Of a stretch of 6,071 bases of DNA, positions 1 through 5,624 are shown one piece after another. Origin of the DNA: Erythrobacter sp. UBA3075 (GTDB lineage Bacteria; Pseudomonadota; Alphaproteobacteria; Sphingomonadales; Sphingomonadaceae). The stretch covers positions 1-6,071 of the forward strand of contig DFBR01000164.1 in NCBI GenBank assembly GCA_002367375.1, given 5' to 3'. The first letter of the stretch is position 1, and the number at the start of each line of letters is the position of its first letter. Below the pieces are notes generated by a model, which worked only from the letters and a program-made list of their open reading frames with translations, was not told the origin of the DNA and did not search any database. The position numbers were made by a program, and so were the translations under genes.

Positions 1-98
1 GTGCGCTTGGTACTGCCCATTGCCGCATCTAAGACCGCGACAGACGGGCTCGACATGGCGATGGCCCAAACCGGAATTCTCAATCAAGGAACGCTGCT

Positions 99-1280
99 AT
101 GCAGGACATTTACATTCTTTCAGGCGCACGCACTGCAATCGGCACTTTTGGCGGTTCATTGGCGAAGTTTCGTCCGGCTGATCTGGGCACAATTGTCATC
201 AAGGAAGCGCTCAAGCGGGCAGGTGTTTCGCCCTCTGCCATCGCACAGACGGCGATGGGTATTGTTATCCCGACTCAGCCTTCGGACGCCTATGTCAGCC
301 GCGTTGCCTCGGTGAATGCAGGTATTCCAGTCCAGAGCACGGCGATGAATGTGAACCGGCTGTGCGGTTCGGGCCTGCAGGCGATTGTCTCGGCCGCGCA
401 GGCGGTGAAGCTGGGCGAATGCGAGTTCGCCATTGGTGCCGGGGCCGAGGTTATGTCCCATGCGCCGCACATGACCAATGGCGCGCGTTATGGCACCAAG
501 CTGGGCGATCTGACCTTGCAGGACGGAATGCTCGGCGCGCTGCACGATCCGTTCGATAATTTCCACATGGGCATCACGGCGGAGAACGTGGCCGAGCGCC
601 TCTCGATCAGCCGGGAAGAGCAGGATGCTGCGGCGGTGGAGAGCCATAAGCGTGCCACGAACGCGACCGAACAGGGCTATTTCAAGGAGCAGATCGTCCC
701 GGTTGAGATCAAGTCGCGCAAAGGCGTGACGCATTTCGATACCGACGAGCATGTGCGCGCCGATGCCACGCTGGAATCGATGGCGGGCCTGCGTCCGGTC
801 TTTAAGAAAGATGGCACCGTCACGGCAGGCAATGCCAGCGGCATCAATGACGGGGCAGCAGCTGTCGTCCTTGCCAGTGGCGAGGCTGTTGAAGAACAGG
901 GCTTGAAGCCGATGGCGAAGATCCTTGGCTGGGGACATGCGGGCGTCGAGCCCGAAGTGATGGGGCTTGGCCCCGTGCAAGCCGTGCCGGTCGCGCTGGA
1001 GCGCGCTGGCGTGTCGCTTGGCGATATCGACGTGATCGAAAGCAATGAAGCATTCGCAGCGCAGGCTTGCGGGGTTGCCAAGGAGCTGGGCTTCGATCCG
1101 GCCAAGGCCAATCCCAATGGCTCGGGCATTTCACTGGGCCATCCAGTCGGCGCGACCGGTTGCATCCTGACGGTCAAATGCATGTATGAGCTGCGGCGAA
1201 CCGGCGGTCGCTATGGTCTCATCACCATGTGCATTGGTGGCGGTCAGGGCATCGCGATGGTGATCGAGAATTGCGACTGA
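99..1280 (+). CDS. bktB: Acetyl-CoA C-acyltransferase (BktB-like beta-ketothiolase)
   Basis: Thiolase of 393 residues, full length for the biosynthetic/degradative thiolase family (about 390-395). It reversibly condenses or cleaves acyl-CoA and acetyl-CoA in the cytoplasm and serves polyhydroxyalkanoate, ketone-body or fatty-acid metabolism. Visible catalytic features are the nucleophilic Cys89 in NRLCGSGLQAIVSAAQ, the NEAFA loop with Asn316, His348 in GISLGHPVGATG, and the second cysteine Cys378 in MCIGGGQG, so the active site is intact. The segments GTFGGSL, FDTDEHVR and the C-terminal end resemble Cupriavidus BktB from memory more than FadA; the exact chain-length preference is not readable. 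The start is ATG 99: AAGGA at 86-90 sits 8 nt upstream, and an in-frame stop at 30-32 limits any extension. It lies 86 bp before the Fnr-type gene on the same strand, with no obvious terminator between, so co-transcription is possible but functionally unexplained. Confidence 0.95.
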   Translation: MQDIYILSGARTAIGTFGGSLAKFRPADLGTIVIKEALKRAGVSPSAIAQTAMGIVIPTQPSDAYVSRVASVNAGIPVQSTAMNVNRLCGSGLQAIVSAAQAVKLGECEFAIGAGAEVMSHAPHMTNGARYGTKLGDLTLQDGMLGALHDPFDNFHMGITAENVAERLSISREEQDAAAVESHKRATNATEQGYFKEQIVPVEIKSRKGVTHFDTDEHVRADATLESMAGLRPVFKKDGTVTAGNASGINDGAAAVVLASGEAVEEQGLKPMAKILGWGHAGVEPEVMGLGPVQAVPVALERAGVSLGDIDVIESNEAFAAQACGVAKELGFDPAKANPNGSGISLGHPVGATGCILTVKCMYELRRTGGRYGLITMCIGGGQGIAMVIENCD

Positions 1281-1310
1281 TTTCCTATGCTATTCTGGCA
1301 ATGACCAAGC

Positions 1311-1324
1311 CTGATTGAGACCAA
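1311..1324 (+). promoter_or_regulatory. Candidate degenerate Fnr box upstream of the fnr gene
   Basis: CTGAT-TGAG-ACCAA matches 8 of the 10 defined positions of the Fnr consensus TTGAT-N4-ATCAA. Its centre (1317.5) is about 49 bp before the chosen fnr start at 1367, and a -10-like GATAAC lies at 1352-1357. This would fit autoregulation of the regulator, which is known for several Fnr/FnrN proteins. An 8/10 match arises by chance fairly often, so this is tentative. Confidence 0.3.
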
Positions 1325-1337
1325 ACTTGATTGAGAC
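1312..1337 (+). repeat. 10-bp direct repeat TGATTGAGAC, two copies
   Basis: The decamer TGATTGAGAC occurs at 1312-1321 and again at 1328-1337, a 16-bp period, in the gap between the thiolase and the fnr gene. The second copy is preceded by T, giving a TTGAT Fnr half-site at 1327-1331. The repeat lies where a promoter or operator for the regulator gene is expected. It could also be a small local duplication without function. Confidence 0.45.
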
Positions 1338-1366
1338 GGGGCGAGATCACTGATAACGCGCTGAAC

Positions 1367-2068
1367 ATGTCTTCATGTGAAACCTGCGTCGTGCGCAACA
1401 CGGCCATCTGTTCGGGGCTTGATGCTGCCGAATTAGGGCTGCTCAACAATATCGGTCGTCAACGGCGTCTGGAAGCGGGCGAATCGCTTGTCTGGGAAGG
1501 CGAGGATTCGGTGCTGGTGGCAAATGTTATCGACGGAATGCTCAAGCTGAGCGCGGGGACAGAGGATGGGCGCGAGCAGATTGTCGGTGTGGTCTATCCA
1601 TCTGAATTCATCGGTAGACCTTTTGGCCGGTCAACCGATTATTCGGTTACCGCACTTACCGAGGCCGAAGTTTGCGTGTTCGCGCGGGCGGATTTCGACC
1701 GATTTGCTGCCGAGCATCCTGCGCTGGAGCACAAGCTGCTCGAACGCACGCTGACGGAGCTTGATCGGACACGTAAGTGGATGCTGCTTCTTTCGCGCAA
1801 GAACGCGCAGGAAAAAGTGGCCACGTTCTTACTGGAAATGTCTGAAAGACTGGCCCCCGCTGATTGCGAGGCTGCGGCCGGGGTGCAGTGGTTGAAGGTT
1901 TTTGACCTGCCTTTTTCGCGCCAGCAGATCGGCGATGTGCTGGGTCTGACCATTGAAACCGTCAGCCGCCAGATGATGGCGCTCAGCCGCGCTGGCGTTA
2001 TCGCTCTACCAAGTCGCCGCGCAGTCGAGATTGTCGACCGCGCGGCGCTGGAAGATATGGCGAGCTGA
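1367..2068 (+). CDS. fnr: Crp/Fnr-family oxygen-sensing transcription regulator (FnrL/FnrN type)
   Basis: DNA-binding regulator of 233 residues. The N-terminus has Cys4, Cys7 and Cys15 (C-x2-C-x7-C, the spacing known from alphaproteobacterial FnrL/FnrN), and a fourth cysteine, Cys103, lies in the effector domain. This is the ligand set for an oxygen-labile [4Fe-4S] cluster. Residues about 20-110 form the cyclic-nucleotide-binding-like beta-barrel (EAGESLVWEGE, DGREQIVGVVYPSEFIG), about 115-150 the dimerisation helix, and about 150-225 the winged helix-turn-helix. The recognition helix GLTIETVSRQ carries Glu197, Ser200 and Arg201, the E-x2-S-R pattern that reads TTGAT half-sites. The start is uncertain: a TTG at 1331 would add 12 residues. 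ATG 1367 is preferred because it puts the Cys cluster right at the N-terminus, but neither start has a good Shine-Dalgarno. The likely targets are the Fnr boxes in this window, above all the one before ccoN. Loss of sensing is not indicated, since all key residues are present. Confidence 0.93.
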   Translation: MSSCETCVVRNTAICSGLDAAELGLLNNIGRQRRLEAGESLVWEGEDSVLVANVIDGMLKLSAGTEDGREQIVGVVYPSEFIGRPFGRSTDYSVTALTEAEVCVFARADFDRFAAEHPALEHKLLERTLTELDRTRKWMLLLSRKNAQEKVATFLLEMSERLAPADCEAAAGVQWLKVFDLPFSRQQIGDVLGLTIETVSRQMMALSRAGVIALPSRRAVEIVDRAALEDMAS

Positions 2069-2078
2069 CCTTGTTGCC

Positions 2079-2099
2079 CTGATTGGCGACTCGCATCAG
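2079..2099. other. Imperfect inverted repeat between convergent gene ends
   Basis: CTGAT at 2079-2083 pairs with ATCAG at 2095-2099, and inside it CGA (2087-2089) can pair with TCG (2091-2093). The internal bulge is unequal and the innermost loop is only one base, so the inner pairing is unlikely to form as drawn. It lies in the 39-bp gap between the stop codons of fnr and ompW, where a bidirectional terminator would be expected. It has no T-tract on either strand, so an intrinsic terminator is doubtful. Confidence 0.2.
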
Positions 2100-2107
2100 T
2101 CAATACA

Positions 2108-2794
2108 TCAGAAGCGGTAGGAAAGTCCGGCGCTAATGACCCACGGATCGAGGTTATGTTCGGTTTCGATCACGGGTGTGCCATCGGCAAACCACGTGGC
2201 GGTCGTGCCCACGAAATAGCGCTTGGCGTCAATCGAGGCACCAAATCCATTGTCGCCAATTGGAATGTCAATTCCGGCCTGAAGCGCGAAGCCCAGTTCA
2301 TCGCTGAACGAGAAATCATCTGCGCCCAAGGCCACCGCTGTCGCGCCCGGCTCATCGTCGATCCACAGGAAATAGGTCGGGCCTGCACCAACATAGGGTG
2401 ACACGCCGCCGGGGTTGAAGTGATATTTCAGCGTGAAAGTGGCGGGGATCAGCAGTCCATCCGCAACCAATTCAGTCCCCGCAGCGCCATCGACACCGTC
2501 GACATCATGCTGCGTTGCGCAGCAAATCGTTTCAACCGAGATGTTGGGTGAGACGAAATACTCGATCGCCAGAGTCGGTACGAAATTGTTATTGGCTTCG
2601 GTCTGCGTTCCAGCAGGAAGGCCCACGAGGTCAAAATTGACCTGATCAATCTCGCCATCGGGCAGGACAGCGGTGCCAAGCACCTTGACCTGAATATCTC
2701 CGGCGTCCTGCGCACTAGCCGGCGCGGCCACAGCTGCCAGTGCAATGGTCAAAGCAGTTCCACCAAGCATACACAGCGATTTCTTCGTCATCAT
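2108..2794 (-). CDS. ompW: OmpW-family outer-membrane protein
   Basis: Small outer-membrane beta-barrel of 228 residues, typical of the OmpW family (8 strands, about 200-230 residues), which forms narrow hydrophobic channels. A signal peptide is clear: basic MMTKK, a hydrophobic stretch to about residue 24, then cleavage after ASA (residues 26-28) before QDAG. The mature part alternates polar and hydrophobic residues, contains the family-like VSPYVGAGPTY and SVET segments, and ends in SYRF, the terminal phenylalanine used by the outer-membrane assembly machinery. Vicinal cysteines at 91-92 are unusual for a barrel. Start choice: GGAG at 2800-2803 is 5 nt before ATG 2794 and 8 nt before the next ATG at 2791; the GTG at 2798-2800 overlaps the GGAG and is unlikely. 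It is divergent from ccoN and convergent with fnr. OmpW is reported to respond to oxygen through FNR in enterobacteria, which fits this location. The substrate is unknown. Confidence 0.9.
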   Translation of the reverse strand: MMTKKSLCMLGGTALTIALAAVAAPASAQDAGDIQVKVLGTAVLPDGEIDQVNFDLVGLPAGTQTEANNNFVPTLAIEYFVSPNISVETICCATQHDVDGVDGAAGTELVADGLLIPATFTLKYHFNPGGVSPYVGAGPTYFLWIDDEPGATAVALGADDFSFSDELGFALQAGIDIPIGDNGFGASIDAKRYFVGTTATWFADGTPVIETEHNLDPWVISAGLSYRF

Positions 2795-2799
2795 TCGCA

Positions 2800-2803
2800 C
2801 TCC
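2800..2803 (-). promoter_or_regulatory. Shine-Dalgarno site that decides the ompW start
   Basis: GGAG on the minus strand lies 5 nt before ATG 2794 and 8 nt before ATG 2791. Its last base is the first base of the upstream GTG (2798-2800), which argues against that GTG as the start. The two ATGs cannot be separated by sequence alone; either gives the same mature protein. Confidence 0.6.
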
Positions 2804-2860
2804 ATGTTTGCCGCACCGGTCATCCCTTGTGACCTGCCATGCGGGCGAGGTCGAAATGAC

Positions 2861-2880
2861 AGCGGCAATCCGGCACCGCT
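2861..2880. repeat. Short inverted repeat AGCGG-N10-CCGCT
   Basis: AGCGG at 2861-2865 and CCGCT at 2876-2880 form a perfect 5-bp inverted repeat around a 10-bp centre, one helical turn apart, in the ompW-ccoN divergent region. It directly abuts the weak Fnr-like site at 2881. It could be an operator or chance symmetry in a GC-rich stretch; no known consensus is recognised. Confidence 0.25.
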
Positions 2881-2894
2881 TTGATCTGGCGCAA
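2881..2894 (-). promoter_or_regulatory. Candidate second, degenerate Fnr box on the ompW side
   Basis: TTGAT-CTGG-CGCAA on the plus strand (TTGCG-CCAG-ATCAA on the minus strand) matches 8 of 10 consensus positions, with one half-site perfect. Its centre is about 93 bp upstream of ompW. If it works as a class II activator site on the minus strand, transcription would start near 2846 and leave a leader of about 50 nt. No convincing -10 box is visible there, so the role is tentative. Confidence 0.35.
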
Positions 2895-2905
2895 GTTTGG
2901 CGAAC

Positions 2906-2936
2906 AAAAATTTCCTGTGCCTGAAATGATATTTTT
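2906..2936 (+). promoter_or_regulatory. AT-rich segment with imperfect inverted repeat next to the Fnr box
   Basis: An A-run at 2906-2910 leads into ATTTC (2910-2914), then an 8-nt spacer, GAAAT (2923-2927) and a T-run at 2932-2936. It lies immediately upstream of the perfect Fnr box, roughly -77 to -47 relative to the inferred ccoN transcript start. That is where the RNA polymerase alpha C-terminal domain contacts DNA at class II promoters. An UP-like element is the simplest reading; a site for another regulator is possible. Confidence 0.35.
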
Positions 2937-2948
2937 GATTGCGATCAA
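2935..2948 (+). promoter_or_regulatory. Perfect Fnr box (anaerobox) controlling ccoNOQP
   Basis: TTGAT-TGCG-ATCAA matches the Fnr/FixK consensus at all ten defined positions. It is centred at 2941.5 in the divergent ompW-ccoN region, 64 bp before the ccoN start. Class II activation at -41.5 predicts transcription starting near 2983, just ahead of the ccoN ribosome binding site at 2988-2994. No good -10 hexamer is seen where expected (about 2970-2976), as is common for activator-dependent promoters. cco operons are widely Fnr/FixK-controlled, and the matching regulator is encoded about 0.9 kb away. Confidence 0.88.
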
Positions 2949-2987
2949 CGAAAGGCATGTCAGAATCGCTAGCGGTTCAAGAGAATC

Positions 2988-2994
2988 AGAGGGA
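2988..2994 (+). promoter_or_regulatory. Shine-Dalgarno site that decides the ccoN start
   Basis: AGAGGGA lies 10 nt before ATG 3005. The competing in-frame ATG at 2957 has only AAAGG directly against it, too close to act, and lies upstream of the transcript start predicted from the Fnr box. Both arguments favour ATG 3005. Confidence 0.6.
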
Positions 2995-3004
2995 CGGTAT
3001 ATCA

Positions 3005-4660
3005 ATGGAAGCCTTGCTCACCCGCTCAGGGGTCTTTTTCGTGCTGATATTCGCTGCACTTGCTTTGGCAGGGCTGGCGCAGGATGCAGCATTTGCAGTC
3101 CACATGACGATTGTCGCGTTGGCAGCTGGCATTGCGCTGGTCGCGACCGTGTGGCGGACCGAATTTGATGCGGCGACACGCGATGTGCTGCGAATGCCTG
3201 CAGATGAAAGCCGTTATGATGATGATCCGGTGCGCTGGGGCGTTATTGCCACGGTTTTCTGGGGCATGGCAGGCTTCCTCGCGGGGCTTTTCATCGCTCT
3301 GCAACTGGCCTTTCCCGTCCTGAATATTGAACCGTACCTCAACTTCGGCCGCGTGCGCCCGTTGCACACCAGTGCGGTGATTTTTGCATTTGGCGGTAAT
3401 GCGCTGATTGCTACCAGCTTTTATGTCGTGCAACGCACCTGCCGAGCGCGTCTGGCCCTTCCCGGTCTCGCGCGGTTTGTGTTCTGGGGATATCAGCTCT
3501 TCATTGTGCTGGCGGCTACCGGCTATCTTATGGGCACAACGCAGAGCCGCGAATATGCGGAACCTGAATGGTATGTCGATCTTTGGCTGACCATCGTCTG
3601 GGTCGCCTATCTGGTGGTATTCGTTGCCACGATTATGAAGCGTAAAGAGCCACATATCTATGTGGCAAACTGGTTCTACCTTGCCTTCATCATTACGATT
3701 GCAATGTTGCATGTCGTCAACAATCTGGCCGTCCCGGTCAGCCTGTTGGGAGGCAAGAGTTATTCCCTGTTTGCCGGCGTTCAAGATGCGCTGGTGCAGT
3801 GGTGGTATGGCCACAATGCGGTGGGCTTCTTCCTGACCGCAGGCTTCCTTGCCATGATGTATTACTTCGTGCCGAAGCAGGCAGAGCGACCGGTCTATTC
3901 CTACCGCCTGTCGATCATCCACTTCTGGTCGCTGATCTTCCTCTATATCTGGGCGGGTCCGCACCACCTGCATTACACAGCGCTGCCCGACTGGGCGCAG
4001 ACACTGGGCATGGTCTTTTCGATCATGCTGTGGATGCCGAGCTGGGGCGGGATGATCAACGGCCTGATGACGTTGAACGGTGCTTGGGACAAAGTCCGCA
4101 CCGATCCGATCATCCGCATGATGGTGATGGCACTGGCCTTCTACGGCATGAGCACGTTTGAAGGGCCGATGCTGTCGATCAAGGCAGTCAACAGCCTGAG
4201 CCACTACACCGACTGGACCATTGGTCACGTGCATTCCGGCGCGCTCGGCTGGAACGGAATGATTACCTTTGGCGCAATCTACTACCTGGTGCCGCGGCTG
4301 TGGAAGCGTGAGCGGTTGTATTCGCTGCGGATGGTCAACTGGCACTTCTGGCTCGCGACCGTCGGCATCGTTTTCTATGCCGCCAGCATGTGGGTCGCCG
4401 GTGTGACACAGGGCCTGATGTGGCGTGAGTACGGCCTCGACGGATATCTTGTGAACAGCTTTGTCGATACCGTTGCCGCCCTGTTCGAGATGTATGTGCT
4501 GCGTGCCTTTGGCGGGTTGCTCTACCTCGCTGGCGCGGTGATCATGGTGGTCAATGTGTGGGCTACCATACTTGGCAAGACACGCGACGAAGCGCCGATG
4601 ACTCAAGCCAAATATGACCCCGAAGCTGACCGCCCCGCAGCGGCAATCCCGGCTGAGTAG
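3005..4660 (+). CDS. ccoN: cbb3-type cytochrome c oxidase subunit I (CcoN)
   Basis: Catalytic heme-copper subunit of the high-affinity cbb3 oxidase, 551 residues, in the inner membrane. It reduces O2 to water and pumps protons. All expected ligands are present, shifted by a constant 63 from recalled P. stutzeri numbering except near the N-terminus: His121 ([14 protein letters not shown]) and His410 for low-spin heme b, His408 ([10 protein letters not shown]) for heme b3, and His270 (YGHNAVGFF), His320 and His321 (AGPHHLHY) for CuB. Tyr314 in YIWAGPHH is the tyrosine expected to be cross-linked to a CuB histidine. Glu386 in STFEGPM is also kept. The core has about 12 membrane helices. In addition the first 75 residues hold two extra hydrophobic segments (about 8-26 and 31-50) absent from minimal CcoN proteins. 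The start at ATG 3005 is supported by AGAGGGA at 2988-2994; ATG 2957 is in frame but would precede the likely transcript start. It is the first gene of the operon. Confidence 0.97.
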   Translation: MEALLTRSGVFFVLIFAALALAGLAQDAAFAVHMTIVALAAGIALVATVWRTEFDAATRDVLRMPADESRYDDDPVRWGVIATVFWGMAGFLAGLFIALQLAFPVLNIEPYLNFGRVRPLHTSAVIFAFGGNALIATSFYVVQRTCRARLALPGLARFVFWGYQLFIVLAATGYLMGTTQSREYAEPEWYVDLWLTIVWVAYLVVFVATIMKRKEPHIYVANWFYLAFIITIAMLHVVNNLAVPVSLLGGKSYSLFAGVQDALVQWWYGHNAVGFFLTAGFLAMMYYFVPKQAERPVYSYRLSIIHFWSLIFLYIWAGPHHLHYTALPDWAQTLGMVFSIMLWMPSWGGMINGLMTLNGAWDKVRTDPIIRMMVMALAFYGMSTFEGPMLSIKAVNSLSHYTDWTIGHVHSGALGWNGMITFGAIYYLVPRLWKRERLYSLRMVNWHFWLATVGIVFYAASMWVAGVTQGLMWREYGLDGYLVNSFVDTVAALFEMYVLRAFGGLLYLAGAVIMVVNVWATILGKTRDEAPMTQAKYDPEADRPAAAIPAE

Positions 4661-4671
4661 GACCAAAACAG

Positions 4672-5454
4672 ATGACTGATCCTGTAGTAGAAGAAAACGC
4701 CGAGACCGCTGAGAAAGTCACGGGTCACAAGCGGCTTGAACGCAATGTCACCCTGCTGGGCGTGGGCGCGCTGGTCGCGGTCTCCATCGGCGGCGTGGTG
4801 GAAATCGCTCCATTGTTCTGGATCGATAACACGATCGAAGAAGTGGACGGGATGCGTCCCTACACTCCTTTGGAGCAGGCCGGACGCGACATCTATATCC
4901 GTGAAGGGTGCTATACCTGTCACAGCCAGATGATCCGGCCCTTCCCCGATGAGGTGGAGCGCTATGGCCATTACTCGCTGGCGGCAGAGAGCATGTACGA
5001 TCATCCCTTCCAATGGGGCTCCAAACGCACTGGGCCTGATCTGGCTCGGGTTGGTGGTCGCTATTCGGATGAATGGCATGTGCAGCACCTGATCAACCCG
5101 CAAAGCGTGGTGCCTGAAAGCATCATGCCGCAGTATAGCTTTCTGGCAGATACAAACCTTCGTGTAGCCGATCCCGTAGCAACGCTGGAAGCGCTTGCCA
5201 TTGTTGGCGTGCCCTACAGCGAAACTGACATTTCTATGGCAGCAGAAGATCTGGCCTCGCAGGGTGACCCCAACGTCCCGGCTGGCGATTTGCTAGACCG
5301 CTATCCCAAGGCACAAGTGCGCGATTTTGATGGTGATCCTGATCGCTTGACTGAAATGGATGCGCTGATCGCGTACCTGCAGGTGCTCGGCACGCTGGTC
5401 GATGTGAATAGCGCTGCGGCGCAGGAAGAGCTGGCTTCGGAGACTGGCCGATGA
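4672..5454 (+). CDS. ccoO: cbb3-type cytochrome c oxidase subunit II, mono-heme (CcoO)
   Basis: Membrane-anchored c-type cytochrome of 260 residues that passes electrons from CcoP to the CcoN active site. One N-terminal transmembrane helix spans about residues 26-49 ([20 protein letters not shown]), and the rest is periplasmic. The single heme c site is Cys80-Tyr-Thr-Cys83-His84 in [13 protein letters not shown], with Met152 in [11 protein letters not shown] as the likely distal ligand. [18 protein letters not shown] is a family-typical stretch. ATG 4672 is 11 nt after the ccoN stop; its Shine-Dalgarno AGGA (4659-4662) overlaps that stop codon, so translation is probably coupled. It is slightly longer than some CcoO proteins, mainly in the region after residue 180, which is otherwise unremarkable. 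Confidence 0.97.
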   Translation: MTDPVVEENAETAEKVTGHKRLERNVTLLGVGALVAVSIGGVVEIAPLFWIDNTIEEVDGMRPYTPLEQAGRDIYIREGCYTCHSQMIRPFPDEVERYGHYSLAAESMYDHPFQWGSKRTGPDLARVGGRYSDEWHVQHLINPQSVVPESIMPQYSFLADTNLRVADPVATLEALAIVGVPYSETDISMAAEDLASQGDPNVPAGDLLDRYPKAQVRDFDGDPDRLTEMDALIAYLQVLGTLVDVNSAAAQEELASETGR

Positions 5455-5624
5455 GCGAACATTCGACTTACGAAGTGTTGCGGCAAATTGCCGACAGCTG
5501 GGGCCTGCTGGCCATGCTGGTGCTGTGGGTAGGCTTTGCCCTGTGGGCCTTTCGCCCCGGTGCCAAGCGCCATCACGAAGATGCGGCGAACATGATTTTC
5601 AAGGACGATAGCAATGGCGAATGA
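5451..5624 (+). CDS. ccoQ: cbb3-type cytochrome c oxidase small subunit CcoQ/FixQ
   Basis: Small membrane protein of 57 residues. It begins [17 protein letters not shown], followed by one hydrophobic helix at about 18-34 ([17 protein letters not shown]). The basic, polar cytoplasmic tail contains [12 protein letters not shown] and ends in KDDSNGE. The length, single helix and position between ccoO and ccoP match CcoQ, which binds no cofactor and stabilises the assembled oxidase. The start ATG 5451 overlaps the ccoO stop in an ATGA arrangement and has GGAG at 5439-5442, 8 nt upstream. The sequence of CcoQ is poorly conserved in general, so position and topology carry most of the call. Confidence 0.93.
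   Translation: MSEHSTYEVLRQIADSWGLLAMLVLWVGFALWAFRPGAKRHHEDAANMIFKDDSNGE

Noticed and set aside
3..32. Possible tail of an upstream gene ending in a TAA stop at 30-32
   Set aside because: Nine codons are too few to identify anything, and the other frames are also open here, so nothing favours this one.
1..315. Plus-strand open frame from the window edge overlapping the thiolase start
   Set aside because: Its second part is the thiolase read in another frame, and the translation shows no family. The first 98 bases hold no feature I can support apart from the thiolase Shine-Dalgarno.
156..980. Minus-strand open frame of 274 codons inside the thiolase gene
   Set aside because: It is fully contained in a gene with an intact active site, and its translation is Arg/His-rich with no recognisable family.
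2079..2099. Rho-independent terminator between fnr and ompW
   Set aside because: The stem is short and bulged and no T-tract follows on either strand, so it was listed only as an imperfect inverted repeat.
3026..4666. Long open frame of 546 codons on the minus strand, antisense to ccoN
   Set aside because: It mirrors ccoN almost end to end; its product is rich in His, Arg and Gln without domain-like segments, as expected from reading the complement of a membrane-protein gene in a GC-biased genome. ccoN itself is unmistakable.
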